Shown here: positions 1-7,203 of the stretch, in pieces
Position numbering within the stretch: position 1 is the first letter of the stretch
Layout: the number at the start of each line of letters is the position of its first letter
Assembly (NCBI GenBank): GCA_013696975.1
Contig: JACCXO010000025.1
Span: 1-41,695, forward strand
Length of the DNA stretch: 41,695 bases
Direction: 5' to 3'
DNA from: Nocardioidaceae bacterium
Lineage (GTDB): Bacteria; Actinomycetota; Actinomycetes; Propionibacteriales; Nocardioidaceae
Notes under the pieces: generated by a model
What the model saw: only the letters and a program-made list of their open reading frames with translations
Databases searched by the model: none
Told to the model about the DNA's origin: nothing
Position numbers and translations under genes: made by a program

Positions 1-302
1 TGCCGGTCAGCATCTTGAAAATCGACAAGTCCTTCATCGATGGCATCGAGCGAAATGCAAGAGCCCGCACCCTCGTGCGTTCGGTCATCGTCATGGCAGA
101 AGCGCTCGACATCGACGTGGTGATCGAAGGGATCGAGCGAGAGTCACAGCTTCACCATCTCACCGCCTTCGCGGGCACCTGCTCAGCTCAGGGCTATCTC
201 TTCGCCAGGCCGATGCCGTATGACGAGATGGTCGCCACGCTGAGCCATGCCACGTCGCAGCAGACCACGCGTGTCGCCGATGGAACAGCTGCCCTGACCT
301 GA
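1..302 (+). CDS. EAL-domain c-di-GMP phosphodiesterase, C-terminal part
   Basis: Partial gene entering from the left edge; the reading frame is open to base 3 and ends in TGA at 300-302. The visible residues are the last third of an EAL domain: LKIDKSFI, then VIEGIERESQL, then QGYLFARPMP, which are conserved blocks of cyclic-di-GMP phosphodiesterases (families such as PDEA/YahA). EAL domains hydrolyse c-di-GMP to pGpG, usually under control of an N-terminal sensor or GGDEF domain, which lies outside the window. About 20 residues follow the domain with no recognisable motif. Whether this copy is catalytic cannot be judged because the EAL signature itself is not visible. The next gene is convergent, with adjoining stop codons. 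Confidence 0.85.
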   Translation, partial: PVSILKIDKSFIDGIERNARARTLVRSVIVMAEALDIDVVIEGIERESQLHHLTAFAGTCSAQGYLFARPMPYDEMVATLSHATSQQTTRVADGTAALT

Positions 303-686
303 TTACCCAGCCAGCTCTTCCGGTGTAAGGGGACTGAGTACGCAGAACTCGTTGCCCTCTGGATCTGCCATGACGACCCAGGTCGGCTCTCCTTGACCGA
401 TGTCGATGCTGGAGGCACCCAAGCTCGCCAACCGCTGAACCTCGGCGGCTTGGTCAACAGGTCGCAAGTCCAGATGCAACCGGTTCTTGACCGTCTTGCC
501 TTCGGGAACCTTCAGGAAGAGCAGATCAGGTGCGACGCCGTCCTGAGGACTGCCCTCGGCCGGCTCGAGCGCGTACTCGTCATCGCCCTCGTAAGTCAGC
601 CGCCAGCCCAGTGCCTCGCGCCAGAACGCAGCCAACGTCTTGGGGTCCAGGCAGTCGATGTCGAGGCATTGGATGACCAGGCTCAT
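303..686 (-). CDS. VOC (glyoxalase/bleomycin-resistance-like) family protein
   Basis: A 127-residue protein with the two beta-alpha-beta-beta-beta modules typical of the vicinal oxygen chelate superfamily. The first module begins LVIQCLDIDCLDPKTLAAFW and ends in the RLHLDLRP strand; the second ends MADPEGNEFCVL, the usual final strand, whose Glu is often a metal ligand. Such small VOC proteins are metal-dependent dioxygenases, isomerases or binding proteins, and the substrate cannot be read from the sequence. The stop codon adjoins that of the EAL gene. No Shine-Dalgarno is seen, but a TAGCGT hexamer ends 8 bases upstream of the ATG, so the message may be nearly leaderless. It is unlikely to belong to the sugar locus, from which it is divergently transcribed. 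Confidence 0.8.
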   Translation of the reverse strand: MSLVIQCLDIDCLDPKTLAAFWREALGWRLTYEGDDEYALEPAEGSPQDGVAPDLLFLKVPEGKTVKNRLHLDLRPVDQAAEVQRLASLGASSIDIGQGEPTWVVMADPEGNEFCVLSPLTPEELAG

Positions 687-694
687 GACCCGCG

Positions 695-700
695 ACGCTA
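695..700 (-). promoter_or_regulatory. -10 hexamer of the VOC gene (near-leaderless)
   Basis: On the minus strand TAGCGT (fits TANNNT) is followed by 8 bases and then the ATG at 686. No convincing -35 box and no ribosome binding site are seen. Confidence 0.4.
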
Positions 701-743
701 CGGCTCCGCTGCCGAACCGACAACCGATTTACGAGTGAGCCGA

Positions 744-749
744 TACGGT
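744..749 (+). promoter_or_regulatory. -10 hexamer of the glycosyltransferase gene (leaderless)
   Basis: TACGGT is followed by six bases (tgagcc) and the GTG start at 756. The geometry places the transcription start at or next to the start codon. There is no Shine-Dalgarno sequence and the -35 region is weak. Confidence 0.45.
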
Positions 750-755
750 TGAGCC

Positions 756-1448
756 GTGACAGCCACCTCCGCTCACGAGCAGGATCGAGCGAAGCAAATC
801 CCTTCTGTGCTTGGGATCATGTCTGAGCTGGTGCGTGCATATGCCACCCGGTCCGAGGTGCGCCAGGTAGCGGTCGTGGCCAATGCTCCGCTGACTCCCA
901 ATGCCGATCGCGCCCAACAGATCGATGCGAGCGAGCTCGTCTTACGATGTAACAGCTTCATCCTTGACCAACCAGACAAGCCAGCTCAACAGGGCAGCCG
1001 GGTCGATGTCGTCGTGTTCAACCGGGGTTTACGAGCGACTCCCTTCTCCTTCGTGGACTACCGTGACCGCCTCTACCTGATGGTCGAACCGGGCCGGTTG
1101 CACTGGGAGCCAGACATGCGCCCCGGCTGGTGGCCGGCTGATCTCGGGCTGATGCCCGTGCCCAACCGCGAGATCACCTTGGCCCTGTCGGACGCTTTGG
1201 GTCTCCCGTCGAGAGACGAGGCGGTGTGGGCAACGACCGGGCTGATGGCCGCCTGGATCGCCGCCGTGCTGTTTCCCTCAGCTGAGCTGCTGCTCTCGGG
1301 GTTCTCTATGCTCGACCAGCCCGAGCAGAAAGTCTGGCGCCACGCCTGGGGCGACACGTGCATCGTCGGGCCAGAGCACCGCCTCGCCGCCGAGGGGCGC
1401 TTACTGAGGTCGTGGATCGATATCGGCCGCGCTCGTGTGTTGCCGTGA
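756..1448 (+). CDS. sialyltransferase-like glycosyltransferase (GT29/GT42-like)
   Basis: A 230-residue protein with the spaced signature of CMP-nonulosonate transferases. Residues 38-68 (VAVVANAPL then IDASELVLRCNSF) match sialylmotif L and also the FRCNQF region of GT42 enzymes. Residues 159-185 (ATTGLMAAWIAA then LLLSGFSM) match sialylmotif S. HAWGD at 196-200 sits where motif III is expected. H208 and E213 form the H-x4-E of motif VS. These enzymes transfer a nonulosonic sugar from its CMP form to an acceptor. There is no signal peptide or membrane segment, so it should act in the cytoplasm. The pseudaminic-type synthesis genes just downstream support a pseudaminyl- or sialyltransferase role. 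The family assignment is by eye; donor and acceptor are inferred. The GTG start follows a -10 box by six bases. Confidence 0.65.
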   Translation: MTATSAHEQDRAKQIPSVLGIMSELVRAYATRSEVRQVAVVANAPLTPNADRAQQIDASELVLRCNSFILDQPDKPAQQGSRVDVVVFNRGLRATPFSFVDYRDRLYLMVEPGRLHWEPDMRPGWWPADLGLMPVPNREITLALSDALGLPSRDEAVWATTGLMAAWIAAVLFPSAELLLSGFSMLDQPEQKVWRHAWGDTCIVGPEHRLAAEGRLLRSWIDIGRARVLP

Positions 1449-1513
1449 CCCTCTCCAGCCTCGGGAGTCTAGGCCGAACCGGTGACCTCCCTCCAACCAA
1501 CGAAAGAGCCGCC

Positions 1514-1954
1514 ATGTCGCCACTTCGCCCCTCCACGGTTCCCGTCGCCAAGACTGTGGTGAGCCGCATCGACAAGGCCATCCGGTGGCGTGTCGATGAG
1601 CAGATCGGTCCGCGCGTCGCAGAGATCCATCATCGCCTAGCAGCGTTGGAGCGGCGGCTCGACGTGTTCGGCGAACGCCTCGACAAGATCGGCCACGACA
1701 ATTTCTGGACAGCCGAAGACATCCGCCGGGTCGCGCCGCAGGTGGCCGCCCTCGACGCCCGGCTCGAGGACCTGCGCCAGAGTTCCCAGCCGGTGACGGG
1801 CTCACCGCAGGAGCTCGACGAGGCACGCAACATCCTCGACGAGGTGCGCCGCGAACACGAACGGGTCAGAGTTCGTCTGACGGCCGTCGCCTGGTATGAG
1901 GACCGGCTGCGCAAGCTCGAAGATCAGCTGTCATCTCAGACGCCACAGCGTTGA
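1514..1954 (+). CDS. coiled-coil protein of unknown function
   Basis: A 146-residue hydrophilic protein I do not recognise. I chose ATG 1514, preceded by gaaagag, because the longer ORF from 1358 would overlap the glycosyltransferase gene and its extra residues look like out-of-frame translation. Residues about 15-65 and 75-140 show heptad-like hydrophobic spacing rich in Arg, Glu and Leu (for example HHRLAALERRLDVFGERLD and DEARNILDEVRREHERVRV), so two coiled-coil helices are likely, joined around NFWTAEDIRRVAPQ. There is no membrane segment, signal peptide, cysteine or catalytic motif. It follows the sialyltransferase-like gene by 65 bases on the same strand and faces pseC tail to tail. It may be a scaffold or partner of the glycosylation machinery, but that rests only on position. 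Confidence 0.6.
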   Translation: MSPLRPSTVPVAKTVVSRIDKAIRWRVDEQIGPRVAEIHHRLAALERRLDVFGERLDKIGHDNFWTAEDIRRVAPQVAALDARLEDLRQSSQPVTGSPQELDEARNILDEVRREHERVRVRLTAVAWYEDRLRKLEDQLSSQTPQR

Positions 1955-2075
1955 CCGGCTGCCGTCGAGACGGAACTTCCGTTCATGTGAACGATTCTTC
2001 GGCCGCACCCAGTGGATTCAGTCGTACTTCCGTGCGCGTGAACGAATATGTCGGCGCGTAGGGGGAGGGGCAAGG

Positions 2076-3224
2076 TCAGCTCGTTTGGAAGAAGTCGCGC
2101 ACCGCAGCGATGACCCGGTCCACATCGTCGTCACTCATGCCGGGGAACAGCGGCAGGGAAAGCTGCTGCGTGTAGAACTCTTCCGCATGAGGGCACATAC
2201 CTCGGCGGTAGCCCAGATCCGCGTAGGCAGGATGCCAGTGCACCGGAACGTAGTGGACCTGCACCAAGATGCCCTCGGCGCGCGAGGCGTCGTACAGCTG
2301 TCGGCGACGTCCGTCGAGCACGCGCAGTGGGTAGAGGTGCCACATCGGGTCGGCTCCTTCGCGGCACGGCGGTGTCGCGACCTCCGGGATTGAGGCGAAG
2401 GCGCTGTTGTATGCCGCCACGATCTGCTTGCGTCGCTGCTTGAACCGGTCGAGTTTGCGGAGCTGCGCGACACCGAGGGCACAGAGCACATCGGGCAGCC
2501 GGTAGTTGAGACCCAGCTCGTGAACCTCTTGGTGCCAGCCGCCTTCGTCCGGCGTGCGCTGCAGGGACTGGTCCCGCACGAGCCCGTGGTTGCGAAACTG
2601 ACGGGCCCGCTCGATCAGCAACGGGTTTGGCGAGGCCACCGCGCCGCCCTCCGCCGTCGTGAAGTTCTTGGTGGGATAGAAGGAGAAGGTCGTCAGATCA
2701 GCGAGGGATCCGACCGGCCGCCCTCGCCAGGTGCTTCCCACCGAGTGGGCCGCGTCCTCGACGAAGAGCGCATCGTGTGCGTGTGCCAGCTCACGCAAGG
2801 CATCCGCCTCGACCGGGTGCCCGGCATAGTCGATCCCTGTGATGGCAGCCGTCCGCTTTGACACCACTGCCTCGACAGCCCCCACGTCGAGGTTGGCCGT
2901 GTCGGCTTCGACATCAGCGAAGACGATGTCTGCGCCCAGCAAACTGGCGGTCGCCGCTGTTGCCACGAAGGTCATCGGTGAGGTCACCACCTGGCTACCC
3001 TTGCCGATGCCCGCGGCTGCGTATGCCGTGTGAAGCGCGGCGGTTCCCGACGTCACCACAACTGTGGGAGCACCCGCCCAGCCACCGAGTTCGGCTTCGA
3101 ACCGCTCGACCGCCGGCCCCGTCGTCAACCAGTCACTCCGCAGGACCTCGACGACGGCCTGGATGTCGTCCTCGTCGATCGACTGGCGGCCATAGGGGAG
3201 CTGCTCAGGCGAAGCGTTCGACAA
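2076..3224 (-). CDS. pseC: PseC-like UDP-sugar 4-aminotransferase (DegT/DnrJ/EryC1)
   Basis: A PLP-dependent aminotransferase of about 382 residues. In the pseudaminic pathway PseC aminates the 4-keto product of PseB to UDP-4-amino-4,6-dideoxy-AltNAc. Visible family blocks are LRSDWLTTGPAVERFE, TSGTAALHTAY, FVEDAAHSVGSTW and FSFYPTKNFTTAEGGAV, whose Lys in PTKN is the expected PLP Schiff-base lysine. The C-terminal half carries HYVPVHWHPAY, as in PseC proteins. The tracked ORF starts at 3305 inside pseB. I prefer the TTG at 3224, which has GAGGAG ten bases upstream and overlaps the pseB end by 20 bases, giving translational coupling and a normal family length. It is convergent with the coiled-coil gene. 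SpsC of Bacillus is a related aminotransferase. Confidence 0.85.
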   Translation of the reverse strand: MSNASPEQLPYGRQSIDEDDIQAVVEVLRSDWLTTGPAVERFEAELGGWAGAPTVVVTSGTAALHTAYAAAGIGKGSQVVTSPMTFVATAATASLLGADIVFADVEADTANLDVGAVEAVVSKRTAAITGIDYAGHPVEADALRELAHAHDALFVEDAAHSVGSTWRGRPVGSLADLTTFSFYPTKNFTTAEGGAVASPNPLLIERARQFRNHGLVRDQSLQRTPDEGGWHQEVHELGLNYRLPDVLCALGVAQLRKLDRFKQRRKQIVAAYNSAFASIPEVATPPCREGADPMWHLYPLRVLDGRRRQLYDASRAEGILVQVHYVPVHWHPAYADLGYRRGMCPHAEEFYTQQLSLPLFPGMSDDDVDRVIAAVRDFFQTS

Positions 3225-4188
3225 GGTCGCGCAGCTCCTCGCGGTCGAGCCACAGGTCGTTGCTGTCGGAGCGGTAGGCGAAACCGTCGGGCACTGGCTC
3301 CCCACCTTCGGGTGGCTCGAAGCCCCACCCGGCGAGATAGGGCATCACGACATACCGGTCGGGCAGCTTCACGGTGCGACGCGAGTCGTCGGCGGCGATC
3401 ATCTCCTCGTGCAGTTTCTCACCAGCGCGAATCCCAACCTCGTGGACCGGCGAGTGAGGGGCGAGCGCGTCAGCGAGGTCGGTGATGCGCATGCTGGGGA
3501 TGCGTGGCACATAGAGCTCGCCGCCGTGCATCTGGTCGAAGGAGTCGACCACGAACTCCACGGCTTGGGGCAGCGTGATCCAGAATCGGGTCATCCGCTT
3601 GTCGGTGATGGGCAATGACGCACCGGCGAGACCGAGCGTCTTGAACAGCGGGATCACCGAGCCACGGGAGCCCATGACGTTTCCGTACCGGACGACGGCG
3701 AAGCGGCTCTCGTACCCGGCGGCGTAGTGGTTGGCCGCGATGAAGATGCGGTCCGCGCACAACTTGGTCGCGCCATAGAGGTTGATCGGGCTGGAGGCCT
3801 TGTCTGTCGACAGGGCGACGACCTTCTTGACGCCGCTGTCGATCGCTGCCTCGACGACGTTCTGTGAGCCGATCACATTGGTCTGGACGTATTCGAAGGG
3901 GTTGTACTCCGCTGTGTCGACCTGCTTGAGGGCTGCGGCGTGGATGACGTAGTCGACGCCGTGCATGGCCCGTTCGAGGCGGTGCCGGTCTCGGACGTCC
4001 CCGATGAACCAGCGCAGGCGGGGATCGTCGTCGAAGAGTCGCCTGACCTCGTACTGCTTCAGCTCGTCACGGCTGAGGATCACCAACCGACGCGGATCCA
4101 GGTTGTTGAGCGCGTAGTCCACGAAAGCCTTACCGAACGAGCCGGTGCCCCCAGTGACAAGGATCGAGGCTCCGGTGAGGATCGACAT
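3205..4188 (-). CDS. pseB: PseB-like UDP-GlcNAc 4,6-dehydratase (inverting)
   Basis: A 327-residue short-chain dehydrogenase family enzyme that starts the pseudaminic pathway by 4,6-dehydration and C5 inversion of UDP-GlcNAc. The N-terminus has the nucleotide-binding TGGTGSFGKAFVDYAL, followed by SRDELKQYEVRR, VIHAAALKQVDTAEYNP, STDKASSPINLYGATKL with Tyr-x3-Lys, and VVRYGNVMGSRGSVIPLF. All are conserved in the PseB/FlaA1 family. The 739-residue tracked ORF is an artefact of an open frame running upstream; ATG 4188 has GGAG at the right distance and gives the family's usual length. It is the first gene of a two-gene minus-strand unit with pseC, divergent from the cytidylyltransferase gene. 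Confidence 0.9.
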   Translation of the reverse strand: MSILTGASILVTGGTGSFGKAFVDYALNNLDPRRLVILSRDELKQYEVRRLFDDDPRLRWFIGDVRDRHRLERAMHGVDYVIHAAALKQVDTAEYNPFEYVQTNVIGSQNVVEAAIDSGVKKVVALSTDKASSPINLYGATKLCADRIFIAANHYAAGYESRFAVVRYGNVMGSRGSVIPLFKTLGLAGASLPITDKRMTRFWITLPQAVEFVVDSFDQMHGGELYVPRIPSMRITDLADALAPHSPVHEVGIRAGEKLHEEMIAADDSRRTVKLPDRYVVMPYLAGWGFEPPEGGEPVPDGFAYRSDSNDLWLDREELRDLVERFA

Positions 4189-4296
4189 ACGTGCAGCTCC
4201 GCCCAGTTTTCGGCTGTGTCGTGAGTGGTGAGACAGAATGATACGGACGCCGCAGCGAATTCGTGGCGCATGCACTGCCGACTTCAGGAGGATGAG
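4189..4296. promoter_or_regulatory. divergent promoter region between pseB and the pseF-like gene
   Basis: These 108 bases must hold the promoters for both halves of the sugar locus. On the minus strand TATCAT (fits TANNNT) lies about 55 bases before the pseB ATG. On the plus strand an AGGAGG at 4286-4291 serves the TTG start at 4297. No clear -35 boxes or operator were found. Confidence 0.4.
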
Positions 4297-5025
4297 TTGC
4301 GCGTCATCGCTGTCGTGCAGGCGCGGATGGGCTCCTCGCGTCTGCCGGGCAAGGTGTTGCGTGATCTCGGCGGGCTGCCGGTCCTCGGCTGGGTGGTGCG
4401 CGCTCTGGACGAGTGTCGCCATGTCGACGAGACGGCGGTGGCGACCTCGCTCGACCCCAGGGACGACGAGATCCAGCGGTATGCCGCCGAAGTCGGGGTC
4501 TCTTGCGTGCGCGGTCCCGAGGACGATGTGCTGGCGCGGTTCTCTCTCGCGCTCAACGAGCATCCTGCCGACGCGGTCGTGCGCATCACCGCTGACTGCC
4601 CGCTGGTTGACCCTGCGTTGGTCGACCTGGTGGTGGCCGCCTGGCGAGCCGATCCCTCCTGGGACTACGTCGCCACCACACTGGTTCGGACCCTGCCCCG
4701 AGGTCTGGATGTCGAGCTCGTGTCCGCGGGTGCCTTGCGTGACCTCGACAGGGTCGCACAAGGGGTTCACCGCCAGCACGTCACGAGCCTGCTCTACACC
4801 GAGCCCGCGGGACGACGGTTGCTCGGCTTGTCGATCTCTCCCGACGCCTCCGACCTGCGCGTCACGCTGGACACCTCCGCTGACTGGGAGGCGCTCACCG
4901 CTCTGGTGACCGGCCTTGGAAACCGGGTGGTGGGATGGGAGGAGACTGTGGCCTTTCTCCGCGCGCACCCCGAGATTGCGGCGATCAACAGCGCGGTGCA
5001 GCAGAAACTGATCGATGCCGGTTAG
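4297..5025 (+). CDS. pseF: SpsF-type cytidylyltransferase, probable CMP-nonulosonate synthetase
   Basis: A 242-residue nucleotidyltransferase of the CTP_transf_3 (SpsF/NeuA-like) family. It begins LRVIAVVQARMGSSRLPGK, the family signature with the CTP-binding loop, and has RITADCPLVDP in the middle, where the Asp is expected to help bind metal. In this context it should activate the nonulosonic acid with CTP, the PseF role. The closest named relative I recall is Bacillus SpsF, not Campylobacter PseF, so the symbol is by role. I chose the TTG at 4297, which has AGGAGG five bases upstream, over the tracked start at 4225 and the ATG at 4270. pseG follows six bases after the stop. Confidence 0.7.
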   Translation: MRVIAVVQARMGSSRLPGKVLRDLGGLPVLGWVVRALDECRHVDETAVATSLDPRDDEIQRYAAEVGVSCVRGPEDDVLARFSLALNEHPADAVVRITADCPLVDPALVDLVVAAWRADPSWDYVATTLVRTLPRGLDVELVSAGALRDLDRVAQGVHRQHVTSLLYTEPAGRRLLGLSISPDASDLRVTLDTSADWEALTALVTGLGNRVVGWEETVAFLRAHPEIAAINSAVQQKLIDAG

Positions 5026-5031
5026 GGGTTG

Positions 5032-6042
5032 ATGCGTGTGGCGGCGGCGCAGAATCGCCTGAACTCCCAAGCACACTTGCTGATCCGAGCCGACGCGGGC
5101 AGCCGGCGCGGTGCAGGGCATGTCATGCGTTGCTTGGCGGTCGCTGAGGCCGCGCGCGAGCAAGGCTGGCGGGTCACCATGTCGACGCACCTCAGTGCCG
5201 TGGGCTGGGTCCGGCCGTGGATCGAGTCGCTCGGTGTGGAGACGGTCGAGACCGCTGACACGGTGGAGTCCCTCGTCGAGTTGGGCGGCTCGACGCGGGC
5301 CGACGCCGTACTCCTTGATCACTATGGTTTCGGTGACCACCCCGACCTCCTCCCGGCCATCGAGGGCATCGGGGCGGGGTTGGCGAACTTCGAGGATGGC
5401 GAGTTCGGTCGTCGAGCGGCGCACCTGTCGATCGACTACTCCCTCGGGGCGGAGTCACTGCGGCGTCCCGACGACGGCTCCACTTACTGCCTGCGGGGTA
5501 TCCGCTTTGCGCCGATCCGTGCGGAGATCAGAACGGGACGGTCGGCGCGTCCTGAACCGTGCGACGAGCCGCTGTCCGGACGACCTGTCGTTGCGGTACT
5601 CATGGGGGGAACGGACGCCCAAGGGCTCACGGCAACAGTCGAGGCGTTGATTGCACAGGCCGGAGGGCGCGCCCAACCGCTCGACGGCGGTCTGAGTCTG
5701 GTCAGCCAGCTGCAGCATGCCGACGCCGTCATCAGCGCCGCCGGGGTCTCTGCCTACGAGCTCGCGTGTCTCGGCATACCCACGGCGTTGCTGCAGGTGG
5801 CCGAGAACCAGGGCGCCAACTATCGCGCGTTGGTGACGGCTGGAGCCGGTGCAGGGCTGGGTGCGACGGCTGAGCTGCGTGCCCAACCGGCTCTCGTCGC
5901 GAACCGGCTGCGCGCCTGGTTGTCGGACCCGGAACTCCTGGCGGCAACCGCGAGAGTCGGCCGACAACTGGTGGACGGCCGGGGAGCATCCCGCATCGTA
6001 GCCGCACTTGCCGCGACAAGTGAGAGCCTCAGCCGGCCGTAG
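5032..6042 (+). CDS. pseG: PseG-like UDP-sugar hydrolase
   Basis: A 336-residue GT-B-fold hydrolase. PseG cleaves UDP from UDP-2,4-diacetamido-2,4,6-trideoxy-altropyranose, releasing the free sugar used by PseI. The N-terminus has LIRADAGSRRGAGHVMRCLA, whose GHVMRC block contains the catalytic His (residue 30). VLMGGTDAQG lies in the middle, and SAAGVSAYELACLGIPT followed by AENQGANY forms the UDP-binding C-terminal half. The length is normal for the family. TTG 5029 and ATG 5032 are adjacent; the ATG is preferred. It lies six bases after the cytidylyltransferase gene, so the two are surely cotranscribed, like spsF-spsG in Bacillus. Confidence 0.85.
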   Translation: MRVAAAQNRLNSQAHLLIRADAGSRRGAGHVMRCLAVAEAAREQGWRVTMSTHLSAVGWVRPWIESLGVETVETADTVESLVELGGSTRADAVLLDHYGFGDHPDLLPAIEGIGAGLANFEDGEFGRRAAHLSIDYSLGAESLRRPDDGSTYCLRGIRFAPIRAEIRTGRSARPEPCDEPLSGRPVVAVLMGGTDAQGLTATVEALIAQAGGRAQPLDGGLSLVSQLQHADAVISAAGVSAYELACLGIPTALLQVAENQGANYRALVTAGAGAGLGATAELRAQPALVANRLRAWLSDPELLAATARVGRQLVDGRGASRIVAALAATSESLSRP

Positions 6043-6072
6043 GCGACTTCCGTTCGGACCAGTCGTGAGGCT

Positions 6073-6078
6073 TAGGCT
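6073..6078 (+). promoter_or_regulatory. -10 hexamer upstream of pseI
   Basis: TAGGCT lies in the 84-base gap between pseG and pseI and would give a leader of about 40 bases that carries the GAAAGGGG ribosome binding site of pseI. No good -35 box is seen. pseI may therefore have its own promoter in addition to readthrough. Confidence 0.35.
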
Positions 6079-6126
6079 GGCATCGGCGGTGACTCGGCCG
6101 AGGAACCTGTCAGAAAGGGGCGCAAG

Positions 6127-7203
6127 ATGAGCGCGCACAGCTATGGACAACGGGAGTTCGAGATCGCGGGGCGGCAGGTCGGACCAGGCCACCCGGCATA
6201 CGTCATCGCAGAGGCCGGCAGCAACCACAACCGGGACCTGGACACCGCCAAGCGCCTGATCGAGGTGGCCGCCGAGTCGGGTGCCGACGCGGTGAAGTTC
6301 CAGACCTACACCGCTGAAGGCCTCTACAGCCGGCACACGCCCACGATGTCCTATCTCGAGGACTCCGCCCTGCTCAAGGACAAGGAGTCGGTGTGGGAGC
6401 TGATCAAGCGGGTCGAGATCCCCTGGGAGTGGCACCGGGATCTCGCTGATCACGCCAAGAAGCACGATCTCGACTTCCTCAGCACCCCATTTCAAGAGGA
6501 GGCGGTCGACCTGCTCCAGTCGCTCGACGTGCCGGCCTACAAGATCGCGTCCTACGAGGTGAACCATCTCCCGCTGATCGAGAAATGCGCAGCCACCGGC
6601 CGACCGCTGTTGATCTCGACGGGGATGGCGAGCCTCGGCGACATCGAGCGAGCCCTCGACACCGCCAACGCCGCCGGTGCTCACCAGATCGCCATCTTGC
6701 ATTGCGCGATCAACTATCCCCCGCGCTTCGCGGACCTCAATCTCAAGGCGATCACCACGCTGGCTTCGGCATTCGGCGTCCCCATCGGGTGGAGCGACCA
6801 CACCATGGGCCACACCGCTGACGTCGTCGCTGTGTCCTTGGGTGCGAGCGTCGTCGAGAAGCACTTCACCTTGAGTCGCGACCAGGACGGGCCTGACCAT
6901 GCCTTCGCGCTGGAGCCCAGCGAGCTGTCGGCGATGGTGAGCGCGATCCGCGAGGCGGAGGCGGCGCTCGGCGTCTCGGTGAAACGGGTCACGGAGGCCG
7001 AGAGCGAGATGTACGCACTCGGTCGGCGCAGTCTGGTCGCCGCCCGAGAGATCGCAGGCGGAGCTGAGCTGCAGCGCGCCGACATCGCCGTCAAGCGGCC
7101 AGGCACCGGCATCCCCGTGCCCGAGCTGAAGCTGATCCTCGGCCGTCGGGCCAAACACCTGATCGAGGCTGACCAGGTGCTGACATGGGCAGATCTTGGG
7201 TGA
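6127..7203 (+). CDS. pseI: pseudaminic acid synthase (NeuB family)
   Basis: A 358-residue NeuB/SpsE family synthase that condenses phosphoenolpyruvate with the free hexose to give the nine-carbon sugar acid. The N-terminal TIM barrel has YVIAEAGSNHNRDLDTAKRL, ADAVKFQTYTAEGLYS, GWSDHTMGHT and VVEKHFTLSRDQDGPDHAF. The C-terminal 60 residues, with RRSLVAAREI and KRPGTGI, form the SAF (antifreeze-like) domain. LSR followed by GPD.AF is closer to PseI than to sialic or legionaminic acid synthases, while KFQTYTAEGL is intermediate, so the exact sugar is less certain than the reaction. A strong GAAAGGGG lies seven bases upstream of the ATG. Confidence 0.85.
   Translation: MSAHSYGQREFEIAGRQVGPGHPAYVIAEAGSNHNRDLDTAKRLIEVAAESGADAVKFQTYTAEGLYSRHTPTMSYLEDSALLKDKESVWELIKRVEIPWEWHRDLADHAKKHDLDFLSTPFQEEAVDLLQSLDVPAYKIASYEVNHLPLIEKCAATGRPLLISTGMASLGDIERALDTANAAGAHQIAILHCAINYPPRFADLNLKAITTLASAFGVPIGWSDHTMGHTADVVAVSLGASVVEKHFTLSRDQDGPDHAFALEPSELSAMVSAIREAEAALGVSVKRVTEAESEMYALGRRSLVAAREIAGGAELQRADIAVKRPGTGIPVPELKLILGRRAKHLIEADQVLTWADLG

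Noticed and set aside
1955-2075. Inverted repeat cgttca-tg-tgaacg between the coiled-coil gene and pseC, considered as a terminator
   Set aside because: Arms of only six bases with a two-base loop and no T-tract; too weak to call.
3224-5424. The 739-residue ORF 3205-5424 and the 5' extension of pseC to 3305
   Set aside because: The extra residues are antisense or out-of-frame translations of the pseF, pseG and pseB genes; internal starts with ribosome binding sites give family-length proteins.
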